A stretch of 18,966 bases of DNA, taken from assembly GCA_900546825.1 (NCBI GenBank), contig UREE01000037.1, forward strand, positions 1-18,966, read 5' to 3'. Source of the DNA: an uncultured Collinsella sp. Lineage in GTDB: Bacteria; Actinomycetota; Coriobacteriia; Coriobacteriales; Coriobacteriaceae. The notes below the pieces were generated by a model. The model saw only the letters and a program-made list of their open reading frames with translations, was not told the origin of the DNA and did not search any database. Shown one piece after another: positions 5,476-12,585 of the stretch. Each line of letters opens with the position of its first letter. The stretch's first letter is position 1. Both the position numbers and the translations under genes were made by a program.

Positions 5476-8193
5476 ATGGCAGCAACGGATATCGAGCGCG
5501 GACTTTCGACCGCCGAGGTCGAGGAGCGCATCGCCGCCGGTAAGATCAACCGCAACATGGAGCTCAAGACCAAGTCGGTCAAAGAGCTCATCATCGAGAA
5601 CCTCTGCACGCTGTTCAATTTGATCAACGTGATCTTGGCGTTCCTGGTCATTTTGACCGGTTCGTTTAAGAATCTGACGTTCCTGTTCGTGGTGTTCCTC
5701 AATACCGCTATTGGCGTCATTCAGTCCATGCGTTCCAAGAAGATGGTCGATAAGCTCACGCTGCTGACCTCCAAGAAGGCCATCGCGGTGCGCGACGGCT
5801 CCGAGGTTGAGCTCGACCTGGATCAGATCGTGCTCGACGACATCATCCGCCTGGGGCGTGGCGACCAGATTCCCGCTGACGCCGTGGTGGTTTCGGGCGA
5901 GGCGCTCGTGAATGAGAGCCTGCTGACGGGCGAGAGCGATCTCATCAAAAAGCAGCCCGGCTCCGAGCTCATGAGCGGCAGCTTTATCGACTCGGGCCTG
6001 CTGCGTGCCCGCGTGATCCATGTCGGCGCCGATAACTACGTGGCAAAGATCAACAACGAGGCCAAGTACGTCAAAAAGGTCAATTCCGAGATCATGAACG
6101 CGCTCAACGCCATCGTGCGCTTTGCGAGCATCATCATGATTCCGCTTGGTCTGGCTCTCTTTACCTCGAGCGTGAGCGAGCTGTGGGATGCCGCGGGAAC
6201 CCCGGGCGATAGCGCGCTTTCGTGGTGCTTCTCCGAGCTGCTGGCCGGCCGCGTGCCCTCGTCGGCGCTGCTGTCCACGGTGGGCGCCCTGCTGGGCATG
6301 ATCCCGCAAGGCCTGGTGCTGCTGACCTCGTCGGTGCTCGCCATCGCCACGGTGCGCCTGGCCCGCCGCAAGGTGCTGGCGCAGCAGCTCTACTGCATCG
6401 AGACGCTCGCGCGCGTCGACGTGCTGTGCCTGGACAAGACGGGCACCATCACGTCGGGTCGCATGGAGGTCGAGGGCACGTATCCGCTGCCGGTCGAGGG
6501 CATGGGTGCGGGGGAGAGCGACGCCGCCGTTCCCGTCGATACCACGGTGCTCGATTTTGCGCTGGCTAACGTGGCGCGTGCGACTTCGGCCGATGCCAAC
6601 GAGACCTGCCAGGCGCTGCTCAACTATTACGCCGATCGCCCGGTCGAGGTGTCTGAGCCGCTGTCGGTCATTCCGTTCTCGTCCTCCAAAAAGTGGAGTG
6701 GCGCTTCGTTTGCGCAGGGCTCCTATGTGATGGGCGCTGCGCAGTTTGTGCTTTCGGAGCGTGCGTTTTCGCAGGTCGAGAACCGTGTCGCCGAGCTTGC
6801 CGATACCTGCCGCGTGCTCGTGGTGGCGCGCGTGGACGGCTTTACGCCCGATGGCGATATGGTGGGCGAGGCCGAGCCCGTGGGCTTTGTGACCATCCGC
6901 GACGAGATCCGTACCTCGGCGGCCGAGACCATCGGCTACTTTAACGAGCAGGGCGTGACCCTCAACGTGATCAGTGGCGACGACCCGCGTACGGTGTCGT
7001 CGATCGCGCGCGTGGTGGGCGTGCCGGGGGCGGACGCTTATGTGGACGCCACGACGCTCGATACGCCTGCCAAGCTCGATGCCGCAGTGGACCGCTACCA
7101 TGTCTTTGGTCGTGTGACCCCGCAGCAGAAGCGCGAGCTCGTGCAGGCGCTCAAGCGCCGCGAGCACACCGTGGCCATGACGGGCGACGGCGTCAACGAC
7201 GTGCTGGCGCTCAAGGAGGCCGACTGCTCCGTGGCCATGGCGGCCGGCTCCGATGCCGCGCGTAACGTGGCCGAGATCGTGCTCGTCGACAACGACTTTG
7301 CCTCGATGCCCGCCGTGGTGGCCGAGGGCCGTCGCTCCATCAACAACCTGCAGCGTTCGGCCTCGCTGTTCCTGACCAAGACGCTGTTCTCGATGGGGCT
7401 GGCGGCGCTGTGCATCGCGCTGCCGCCGTACCCTTTCGAGCCGATTCAGATGACGCTCATCAACTTCTTCTGCATCGGCGCGCCGGGCTTTGTGTTGGGC
7501 CTGGAGCCCAACAATGCTCGCGTGAAGGGTGCGTTTTTGACCAACGTGCTCAAGCGTGCGCTGCCGGCGTCGATTGCGGTCATTTTGGCTGCGGCGCTCG
7601 ATATCTTTGTGGCGCGTGTGTTTGGCTTTAGCCAGCTCACGCTGTCTACGATGTGCCTGCTTACGTCGTGTGCGGCGAGCGTCAGCCTGATCTGGCGTAT
7701 CTCGCAGCCCCTCACGCCCTTACGTGTGGCGCTCTTTGTGTTTGTAGTTGCCGGCATCCTGACGGGCGTTATCGGATTCCCGAAGCTGCTGTCTATTGCC
7801 AACCTGTCGATGGGCCAGATGGTTATCTTGGCTGTCATCGTGGTCTTTACCTGCTCGGTGTTCTTTAAGCTCGCCACGATGATGGATTCGCTCAAGCCGC
7901 GTCGTCGTCATGCCGCAACTGGTTTTGGCCGCGGTGTGCGCGTCCGCCTGGGTCGCGGTGGCGGTAAGGTGAGCTCGACGGGTTCGACGGCGGAGCGTTT
8001 TGCCAAGCGCGTCGCCGCCGACATGGCGCAGCGCCGCGAAGCTCGCACCGTTCGCGAGGCCGAGGTCCGCGCACTCGAGGGCGTGGCCCAGGCCCAGCCC
8101 AAGAAAAAGAAGGGTAGCGGAGCCAAGCGCTCTCGCGTAACCAAGTCCGCCCAAGGCATCAAAGTCTCGATGCCGAGCAAAAAGAAGAAGTAA
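5476..8193 (+). CDS. Cation-type P-type ATPase of unassigned substrate, with basic C-terminal tail
   Basis: This is a P-type ATPase of about 905 residues in the inner membrane. From the ATG at 5476, the actuator motif TGES is at 151-154, the phosphorylation site DKTGT begins at Asp320, and the hinge GDGVND is at 570-575. About ten membrane segments fit: two before TGES, two before DKTGT and six after the hinge. M4 has PQGL instead of PEGL, and M6 reads INFFCIGAP where calcium pumps have VNLVTDGLP, so the usual acidic ion ligands are absent. The nucleotide-site KGAPE reads MGAAQ. The last ~98 residues are strongly basic and end in KKKK. GTG 5461 and ATG 5464 are alternative starts; 5476 has the better, though weak, GGGA site. 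Metal or other substrate is unknown. Confidence 0.9.
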   Translation: MAATDIERGLSTAEVEERIAAGKINRNMELKTKSVKELIIENLCTLFNLINVILAFLVILTGSFKNLTFLFVVFLNTAIGVIQSMRSKKMVDKLTLLTSKKAIAVRDGSEVELDLDQIVLDDIIRLGRGDQIPADAVVVSGEALVNESLLTGESDLIKKQPGSELMSGSFIDSGLLRARVIHVGADNYVAKINNEAKYVKKVNSEIMNALNAIVRFASIIMIPLGLALFTSSVSELWDAAGTPGDSALSWCFSELLAGRVPSSALLSTVGALLGMIPQGLVLLTSSVLAIATVRLARRKVLAQQLYCIETLARVDVLCLDKTGTITSGRMEVEGTYPLPVEGMGAGESDAAVPVDTTVLDFALANVARATSADANETCQALLNYYADRPVEVSEPLSVIPFSSSKKWSGASFAQGSYVMGAAQFVLSERAFSQVENRVAELADTCRVLVVARVDGFTPDGDMVGEAEPVGFVTIRDEIRTSAAETIGYFNEQGVTLNVISGDDPRTVSSIARVVGVPGADAYVDATTLDTPAKLDAAVDRYHVFGRVTPQQKRELVQALKRREHTVAMTGDGVNDVLALKEADCSVAMAAGSDAARNVAEIVLVDNDFASMPAVVAEGRRSINNLQRSASLFLTKTLFSMGLAALCIALPPYPFEPIQMTLINFFCIGAPGFVLGLEPNNARVKGAFLTNVLKRALPASIAVILAAALDIFVARVFGFSQLTLSTMCLLTSCAASVSLIWRISQPLTPLRVALFVFVVAGILTGVIGFPKLLSIANLSMGQMVILAVIVVFTCSVFFKLATMMDSLKPRRRHAATGFGRGVRVRLGRGGGKVSSTGSTAERFAKRVAADMAQRREARTVREAEVRALEGVAQAQPKKKKGSGAKRSRVTKSAQGIKVSMPSKKKK

Positions 8194-8203
8194 CTACGCG
8201 CCC

Positions 8204-8251
8204 TGGCGATGTTGAATTGGTGCCTTGCTCCTGTGGGGCCGTGGCGATGTT
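8204..8251 (+). repeat. Short direct repeats in the 8194-8296 gap
   Basis: TGGCGATGTT occurs at 8204-8213 and again at 8242-8251. TTGAATTG occurs at 8212-8219 and 8271-8278. The gap holds no clear terminator hairpin and no convincing promoter. The repeats are real in the sequence, but their meaning is unknown and chance is possible. Confidence 0.3.
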
Positions 8252-8286
8252 ATGCTCTAACCTCGATTGTTTGAATTGCTTCGAAA

Positions 8287-8292
8287 AGAGGA
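8287..8292 (+). promoter_or_regulatory. Ribosome binding site that sets the zinc-ribbon gene start
   Basis: AGAGGA ends four bases before GTG 8297. The frame is also open from TTG 8267, but that codon has no SD and would add ten residues before the first zinc-binding Cys. The GTG is therefore preferred. Confidence 0.75.
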
Positions 8293-8296
8293 TGCC

Positions 8297-9439
8297 GTGA
8301 TCTGTCCGCATTGCCTTAAGACCATCGAGGACGGCGCCTCGTTCTGCCCCTACTGCAACGCCTATGTGGGTCCGGGCGATGGTCCGGAGCACACCGAGTT
8401 CGTGTTCTGTGAGGGCTGCGGTGCCCGTCTTTCTCCGCATGATCGTACGTGCCCCAAATGCGGACGCCCCGCTCCGGGTATCCTCTCCGAGGACGCGGCA
8501 GCATCCGACCTGGCAGCGGGCCGCACGGCGGGCTTTCCGCGCCTAACGCAAGAGCAGATCGATACCGAGGTGCCGCATGCGCCGGCCTCTGCCGCTGCGG
8601 TGCTTTCAGACGCCGCCGACCCCAATGAGACCTGCGTGCTGCCGGCTTTCGATAAGGATTTCGGTATCCCCAAGGTCGATATTCCCATGCCCGTTTCCCT
8701 GCATGACGATGCTCAAAAACCCAAGCGCAAGGTGCACCCCGACGAGGACGCCTATCACAAGCACAAGCGTCATATTCCCAAGCCGCTTATCGTCATCGCG
8801 GTCCTTGCCGTCGTTTGCGGCGGTGCCTATTGGTTCGTGACGACCGATCCCATGGGTGTTATGCCCGGCTTCTACGACCAGTTTGGCCAAGCTGCACAAA
8901 CCACCTTCCCCACGCGCCAAAAGGGCGAGACGACTGAGGACGATACCAAGCAGGACGATTCTGCCGAGGTGGTCCAGGAAGAAACCGTGCTCACCGATGA
9001 TCAGCTCTATACCAGGCTCGACGGTCTGTACCAGACCATCGTGTCCTACGCTGACGAGGACCAGATCGGCGAGGTCATCGATTCCTTTAACAACGGCTAT
9101 CTCCGAACGCCGCTGTCCACCCGTCAGGAGCTGTCGCAGAGTGCCTACGCCCTGCGCGACCAGATCAAAAAGACGCAAGATGAGCTTAACAACCTGAAAG
9201 TACAGGACGATACGGTCTATGCGGATGACATCGCCCACTTAAAGCAGCTTGCCGAGTGGATGTATGAGCGCGTTGACGTGATCTGCCAGAGCTGGGACAT
9301 CTCGCTGGCCATTCCCGATGGCGAGTCGATGAGTTCCCACCAAAGCGAGATCCTGGCGCCCATCGCACAGGGCGGCAACAGCGCGCTGAATCAGTACGAC
9401 GCCAACGTGGGCTCCTGGAAGCCGCAGCAGCGTTCCTAA
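8297..9439 (+). CDS. Double zinc-ribbon, single-pass membrane protein, function unknown
   Basis: The 380-residue protein opens with two zinc ribbons: CPHC/CPYC (Cys3, 6, 17, 20) and CEGCG/CPKCG (Cys38, 41, 52, 55). A low-complexity, partly acidic linker follows, then a Lys/His/Arg-rich stretch ending near residue 160 and one hydrophobic segment at about 162-181. The basic stretch before the membrane predicts cytoplasmic zinc ribbons and an outer C-terminal region of about 200 residues. That region starts acidic and Gln/Thr-rich and becomes helical, possibly coiled. I do not recognise the outer domain. No neighbour shares its frame closely: about 100 bp separate it from the ATPase and the next gene has its own promoter candidate. 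Such zinc-ribbon membrane proteins are common in Gram-positive genomes and rarely characterised. Confidence 0.85.
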   Translation: MICPHCLKTIEDGASFCPYCNAYVGPGDGPEHTEFVFCEGCGARLSPHDRTCPKCGRPAPGILSEDAAASDLAAGRTAGFPRLTQEQIDTEVPHAPASAAAVLSDAADPNETCVLPAFDKDFGIPKVDIPMPVSLHDDAQKPKRKVHPDEDAYHKHKRHIPKPLIVIAVLAVVCGGAYWFVTTDPMGVMPGFYDQFGQAAQTTFPTRQKGETTEDDTKQDDSAEVVQEETVLTDDQLYTRLDGLYQTIVSYADEDQIGEVIDSFNNGYLRTPLSTRQELSQSAYALRDQIKKTQDELNNLKVQDDTVYADDIAHLKQLAEWMYERVDVICQSWDISLAIPDGESMSSHQSEILAPIAQGGNSALNQYDANVGSWKPQQRS

Positions 9440-9477
9440 AATTAGTTCGCCATAGTCGGCATAACCTACGTGCGCAA

Positions 9478-9507
9478 TTGATGTAAGCCCGTGCTTATTG
9501 CTACAAT
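9478..9507 (+). promoter_or_regulatory. Promoter candidate for the cyclophilin-TPR pair
   Basis: TTGATG (9478-9483) and TACAAT (9502-9507) are 18 bp apart, each one or two bases from the sigma-70 type consensus. They lie 39 bp before the cyclophilin ATG. This is the best two-box promoter seen in the window. Confidence 0.6.
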
Positions 9508-9546
9508 TCGTACAAATATGCTTTAAACGCACGAGGAAGGAACCAC

Positions 9547-10089
9547 ATGTTTGGTTTTAAGAAAGAGCTCTACACGCCCGAGTATCAGCTTGTCGGCGAC
9601 GAGTGCGCCGTAATCGAGACGTCGAAGGGTACCATCAAGGTCAAGTTTGACGGCGAGGGCGCTCCCATTCATGTCGCGAACTTCTGCGAGCTTTCCACGA
9701 TGGGTTTCTATGATGGCCTTAAGTTCCATCGCTATGTGCCCGGTTTTGTTATCCAAGGTGGCGACCCCAATACCCGCGACATGTCCGGCGCCGACGTCGC
9801 CGCCGGTCTTGAGGGCCCCGACGGCATGCCCGGTACCGGTGGCCCCGGCTACTGCATCAAGGGCGAGTTTGCCACCAATCCGCGCAACAGCCATGTCGAT
9901 GGCGCCCTTGCCATGGCGCGCTCCATGGACCCCGATTCCGCGGGTTCGCAGTTCTACTTCTGCCTGGGTGCCCAGCATAACCTCGATTCCGGTTACACCG
10001 TCTTTGGTACCACGGTCGAGGGTCTCGATGTGATTTCGCAGCTGCGTGCCGGCGACGAGATCGTCCATGTCGAGATCGTTCACGAGTAA
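9547..10089 (+). CDS. Cyclophilin-type peptidyl-prolyl cis-trans isomerase
   Basis: Cyclophilins speed up cis-trans isomerisation of bonds before proline and help protein folding. The 180-residue protein has no signal peptide or membrane segment, so it should be cytosolic. Family motifs are FHRYVPGFVIQGGDP (Phe60, His61, catalytic-type Arg62), MARSMDPDSAGSQFYFCLG and YTVFGTTVEGLDV. The position of the human cyclophilin A tryptophan that contacts cyclosporin is Asn here (AQHNLDSGY). The ATG at 9547 has a strong AAGGA site five bases upstream. The TPR gene starts 11 bases after the stop, so the two are probably cotranscribed. Client proteins are unknown. Confidence 0.93.
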   Translation: MFGFKKELYTPEYQLVGDECAVIETSKGTIKVKFDGEGAPIHVANFCELSTMGFYDGLKFHRYVPGFVIQGGDPNTRDMSGADVAAGLEGPDGMPGTGGPGYCIKGEFATNPRNSHVDGALAMARSMDPDSAGSQFYFCLGAQHNLDSGYTVFGTTVEGLDVISQLRAGDEIVHVEIVHE

Positions 10090-10100
10090 AGGGGACTTCC

Positions 10101-11405
10101 TTGAATAGCCAGCTGATCCAACAGGGCCGCGCCGCTTACCGCGCGGGTGATTTTTCCGCTGCAGCCCAGATGCTTGGGGCGGCAAAGACTCCCGATGAGA
10201 TTATGGGCGAGGCTGATCACCTTCGTGGCAACGCCTTGATGCACCTGGGCATGTATGCCGAGGCCGCCGAGGCCTATGCCGCCGCCCTCAACGACGGCAC
10301 CTACGGCAAGCGCGGCGCGCTGCTCACCAACCGCGGCAAGGCGCTTGCCGCCGTGGGCGACTACACGACGGCCGCTCAGGCGTTCTCTGCTGCTACGCAG
10401 GATGCTTCCTATGCCACGCCGTTCAAGGCCTATCTGGGCCTGGGCAATGCGCTGTTCCAGTCGGGCGACTATGCCAACGCGGGAACCGCCTTCCGTCAGG
10501 CTGCCATCGATGGCGCCAATCCGGCTCCTGCCGCCGCACTCGGCGAGCTCGGTCGTTGCTTCATTAAGCTCGGCCGTCCGGCGGATGCCGTGGAGACTTA
10601 CCGCACGGCTATCGACTTTGCCGGCCCCCGCGACGACACGCGTGCGCTCAACGCCGGCATGGGTCAGGCGCTTTCTGCCGCCGGCCGCCCCTCCGACGCA
10701 CTCGATGCCTTTAACGCCGCTACTGCCGATGGCATCTACCAGCTCACCTCCGAGCAGGCCGATGAGCTTGCCCGCGTGCACGATTCGCTTGCCGCGCTGT
10801 CTGCCCAGACGGCTATGGCCACGGCTCCGGCGCCCGCGATGGACGCTCCTGCCGTCGATCCTCTCGATCCTACGGGCGCGACCGGTCAGTTTATGCCCGA
10901 TCCCTCGGACACCGGCTTCTTTACGCTGTCCGAGTCCGAGATGGTCCAGCAGGACCGTCAGGATCGTAAGCAGGCCAAGGTCCGTCGTCGCCATCGCCAT
11001 ACGGGTCTTAAAGTCTTCATCGTTCTGCTTCTGCTTTTTTTGATCGCCGCGGGCGGTCTGGGCTTTGCCTACACGCGCGGCTTTGGCTTCCCGTCTCAGG
11101 AGTCTGTCGTTACCGATCTGTTCCAGGCTGCCGGCGACGGTGACGCCGCAAAGGCCGAGTCTTGCCTGGCCTCGAGCCTGTCCGAGGACGCTAAGTCGAT
11201 GATCATCTCCTCGATTCCGCAGGGTGCCACCGTGTCCGTCGAGGGCATGGATCAGTCCATGACCGAGACGACCGCCAAGGTGAAGGCATCGCTGTCCAAG
11301 GGCGGCGAGCAGGAGTACACCGTCAAATTCGTGCGCTCCGACAACCATATCGGCTGGGCCGTTTCTTCGCTCGATATGGATTTCTCGGCTGCTGACAACC
11401 AGTAG
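10101..11405 (+). CDS. TPR protein with one membrane segment and a small outer domain
   Basis: The 434-residue protein starts at TTG 10101, behind an AAAGGGGA site in the gap after the cyclophilin gene. Residues 1 to about 240 are Ala/Gly-rich paired helices typical of tetratricopeptide repeats, with recurring patterns such as GNALMHLGMYAEAAEAYAAA and GNALFQSGDYANAGTAFRQA. A linker rich in Pro, Asp and Thr contains TGQF and TGFF and leads to a basic stretch (VRRRHRHTG). One hydrophobic segment follows at about 304-326. The last ~100 residues look like a small NTF2/DUF4878-type outer domain (VVTDLFQAAGDGDAAKAESC), a tentative call. The basic side predicts TPRs in the cytosol. It may be a scaffold at the membrane. 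It lies just before mreB but a hairpin separates them. Confidence 0.85.
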   Translation: MNSQLIQQGRAAYRAGDFSAAAQMLGAAKTPDEIMGEADHLRGNALMHLGMYAEAAEAYAAALNDGTYGKRGALLTNRGKALAAVGDYTTAAQAFSAATQDASYATPFKAYLGLGNALFQSGDYANAGTAFRQAAIDGANPAPAAALGELGRCFIKLGRPADAVETYRTAIDFAGPRDDTRALNAGMGQALSAAGRPSDALDAFNAATADGIYQLTSEQADELARVHDSLAALSAQTAMATAPAPAMDAPAVDPLDPTGATGQFMPDPSDTGFFTLSESEMVQQDRQDRKQAKVRRRHRHTGLKVFIVLLLLFLIAAGGLGFAYTRGFGFPSQESVVTDLFQAAGDGDAAKAESCLASSLSEDAKSMIISSIPQGATVSVEGMDQSMTETTAKVKASLSKGGEQEYTVKFVRSDNHIGWAVSSLDMDFSAADNQ

Positions 11406-11427
11406 TGACCTTATGGGATTTAGCTTT

Positions 11428-11460
11428 GCCCGGCGCTTCACCGCAAGTGAGGTGCCGGGC
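11428..11460 (+). terminator. Perfect 14-bp hairpin between the TPR gene and mreB
   Basis: GCCCGGCGCTTCAC (11428-11441) and GTGAGGTGCCGGGC (11447-11460) pair fully, with G-U pairs, around the loop CGCAA. No T-run follows; the next bases are TTGCGCTAGT. It most likely ends the cyclophilin-TPR transcript as a U-less terminator, which is common in GC-rich actinobacteria, or acts as an mRNA stabiliser. Its location 23 bp after the TPR stop and 60 bp before mreB fits either role. Confidence 0.6.
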
Positions 11461-11510
11461 TTGCGCTAGTATGATGAGCTAGTAGTTTTCCAGCAATCAT
11501 CCAACACATC

Positions 11511-11515
11511 AGGAG
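11511..11515 (+). promoter_or_regulatory. Ribosome binding site fixing the TTG start of mreB
   Basis: AGGAG is five bases from TTG 11521. The first in-frame ATGs are at 11533 and 11539, 17 or more bases away and too far for this site, so the TTG is the likely start. No convincing -35/-10 pair was found in 11461-11510, although TAGTAT at 11467 is a weak -10. Confidence 0.7.
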
Positions 11516-11520
11516 TTGCG

Positions 11521-12564
11521 TTGTTTTCTTTGATGGATATGTTCTTCGGTAGCTATGCGGGCGATCTTGCCATCGACCTCGGCACCGCAAATACGCTTGT
11601 CTCCGTGCGCGGCAAGGGCATCGTTATTCGCGAGCCCTCTGTTGTTGCCATCGACAAGAACGACGAGCGCATCCTGGCGGTCGGTATCGAGGCAAAGCGC
11701 ATGCTCGGCCGTACGCCCGGCAACATCGTGGCCGTTCGTCCCCTGAAGGACGGCGTCATCGCCGACTTCGATGTTACCGAGGCCATGCTTCGCTACTTTA
11801 TCGACAAGGCGTCCGAGAAGCGCTATCCGTGGACTCCGCGTCCGCGTGTTGTCGTCTGCGTTCCCTCCGGTGTCACGTCGGTCGAGAAGCGCGCTGTCTT
11901 TGAGGCCACGATCCAGGCCGGTGCCCGCCAGGCCTATCTGATCGAAGAGCCTATGGCAGCTGCTATCGGCGCCGACCTGCCCGTCGAGGAACCCACCGGC
12001 TCCATGGTCATCGACATCGGCGGCGGTACCACCGAGGTTGCCGTTATCGCTATGGGCGGCATCGTCGTCTCGCAGTCCATCCGTATTGCCGGCGACGAGT
12101 TCGATCAGGCCATCCTCACGCACGTTCGCGATGCCTACAACCTGGCCATCGGCGAGCGTACGGCAGAGGACATCAAGATCAAGGTCGGCTCCGCCGTGCC
12201 GCTTAAGGACGAACTCGACGTCGAGGTCAACGGCCGCGACGTGATCACCGGTCTGCCCAAGACCGTGCGCATCGAGAGCGAGGAGATTCGTCGCGCGCTC
12301 AACAAGCCGCTCGACGAGATGGCCAAGGCTGTCAAGGACGCGCTCGACGCTACGCCTCCCGATCTTGCCTCGGACCTTATGTACTACGGCATTTTGCTGA
12401 CCGGTGGCGGCGCGCTGCTGCGCGGTCTAGACGTGCGCCTGCGCGATGAGACCGGCGTTTCGGTCAACGTCAGCCCCACGGCGCTCGATAACGTCGTTAA
12501 CGGCTGTGCCCGCGTGCTCGAGGCCAATGCGTTTGATGGCGGCTTCGTCCAGACCAATGCTTAA
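11521..12564 (+). CDS. mreB: Rod shape-determining protein MreB (actin homologue)
   Basis: MreB forms ATP-dependent filaments under the inner membrane that guide lateral wall synthesis. The 347-residue length is standard. The phosphate-1 loop reads DLGTANT at 19-25, followed by GRTPGNIVAVRPLKDGVIAD, EEPMAAAIGADLPV, the second phosphate loop IDIGGGTTEVAV, and the adenosine motif TGGGALLRGLD. The first ten residues (MFSLMDMFFG) are hydrophobic and could help membrane contact, as in other MreBs. Start is TTG, supported by AGGAG five bases upstream. It leads the mreBCD-mrdA-rodA block; mreC follows after 21 bases. Confidence 0.98.
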   Translation: MFSLMDMFFGSYAGDLAIDLGTANTLVSVRGKGIVIREPSVVAIDKNDERILAVGIEAKRMLGRTPGNIVAVRPLKDGVIADFDVTEAMLRYFIDKASEKRYPWTPRPRVVVCVPSGVTSVEKRAVFEATIQAGARQAYLIEEPMAAAIGADLPVEEPTGSMVIDIGGGTTEVAVIAMGGIVVSQSIRIAGDEFDQAILTHVRDAYNLAIGERTAEDIKIKVGSAVPLKDELDVEVNGRDVITGLPKTVRIESEEIRRALNKPLDEMAKAVKDALDATPPDLASDLMYYGILLTGGGALLRGLDVRLRDETGVSVNVSPTALDNVVNGCARVLEANAFDGGFVQTNA

Positions 12565-12585
12565 TTTCCAAAAGGTGGATTCCAT

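Noticed and set aside
5446..7167. A 573-codon open frame on the minus strand opposite the P-type ATPase
   Set aside because: Its protein is His/Arg/Gln-rich with no motif, and the opposite strand holds intact TGES and DKTGT sites. It is a shadow frame.
10080..11441. A 453-codon open frame on the minus strand opposite the TPR gene
   Set aside because: It has no SD, no family motif and Arg/Gly-rich composition; the plus-strand gene has a good SD and coherent domains.
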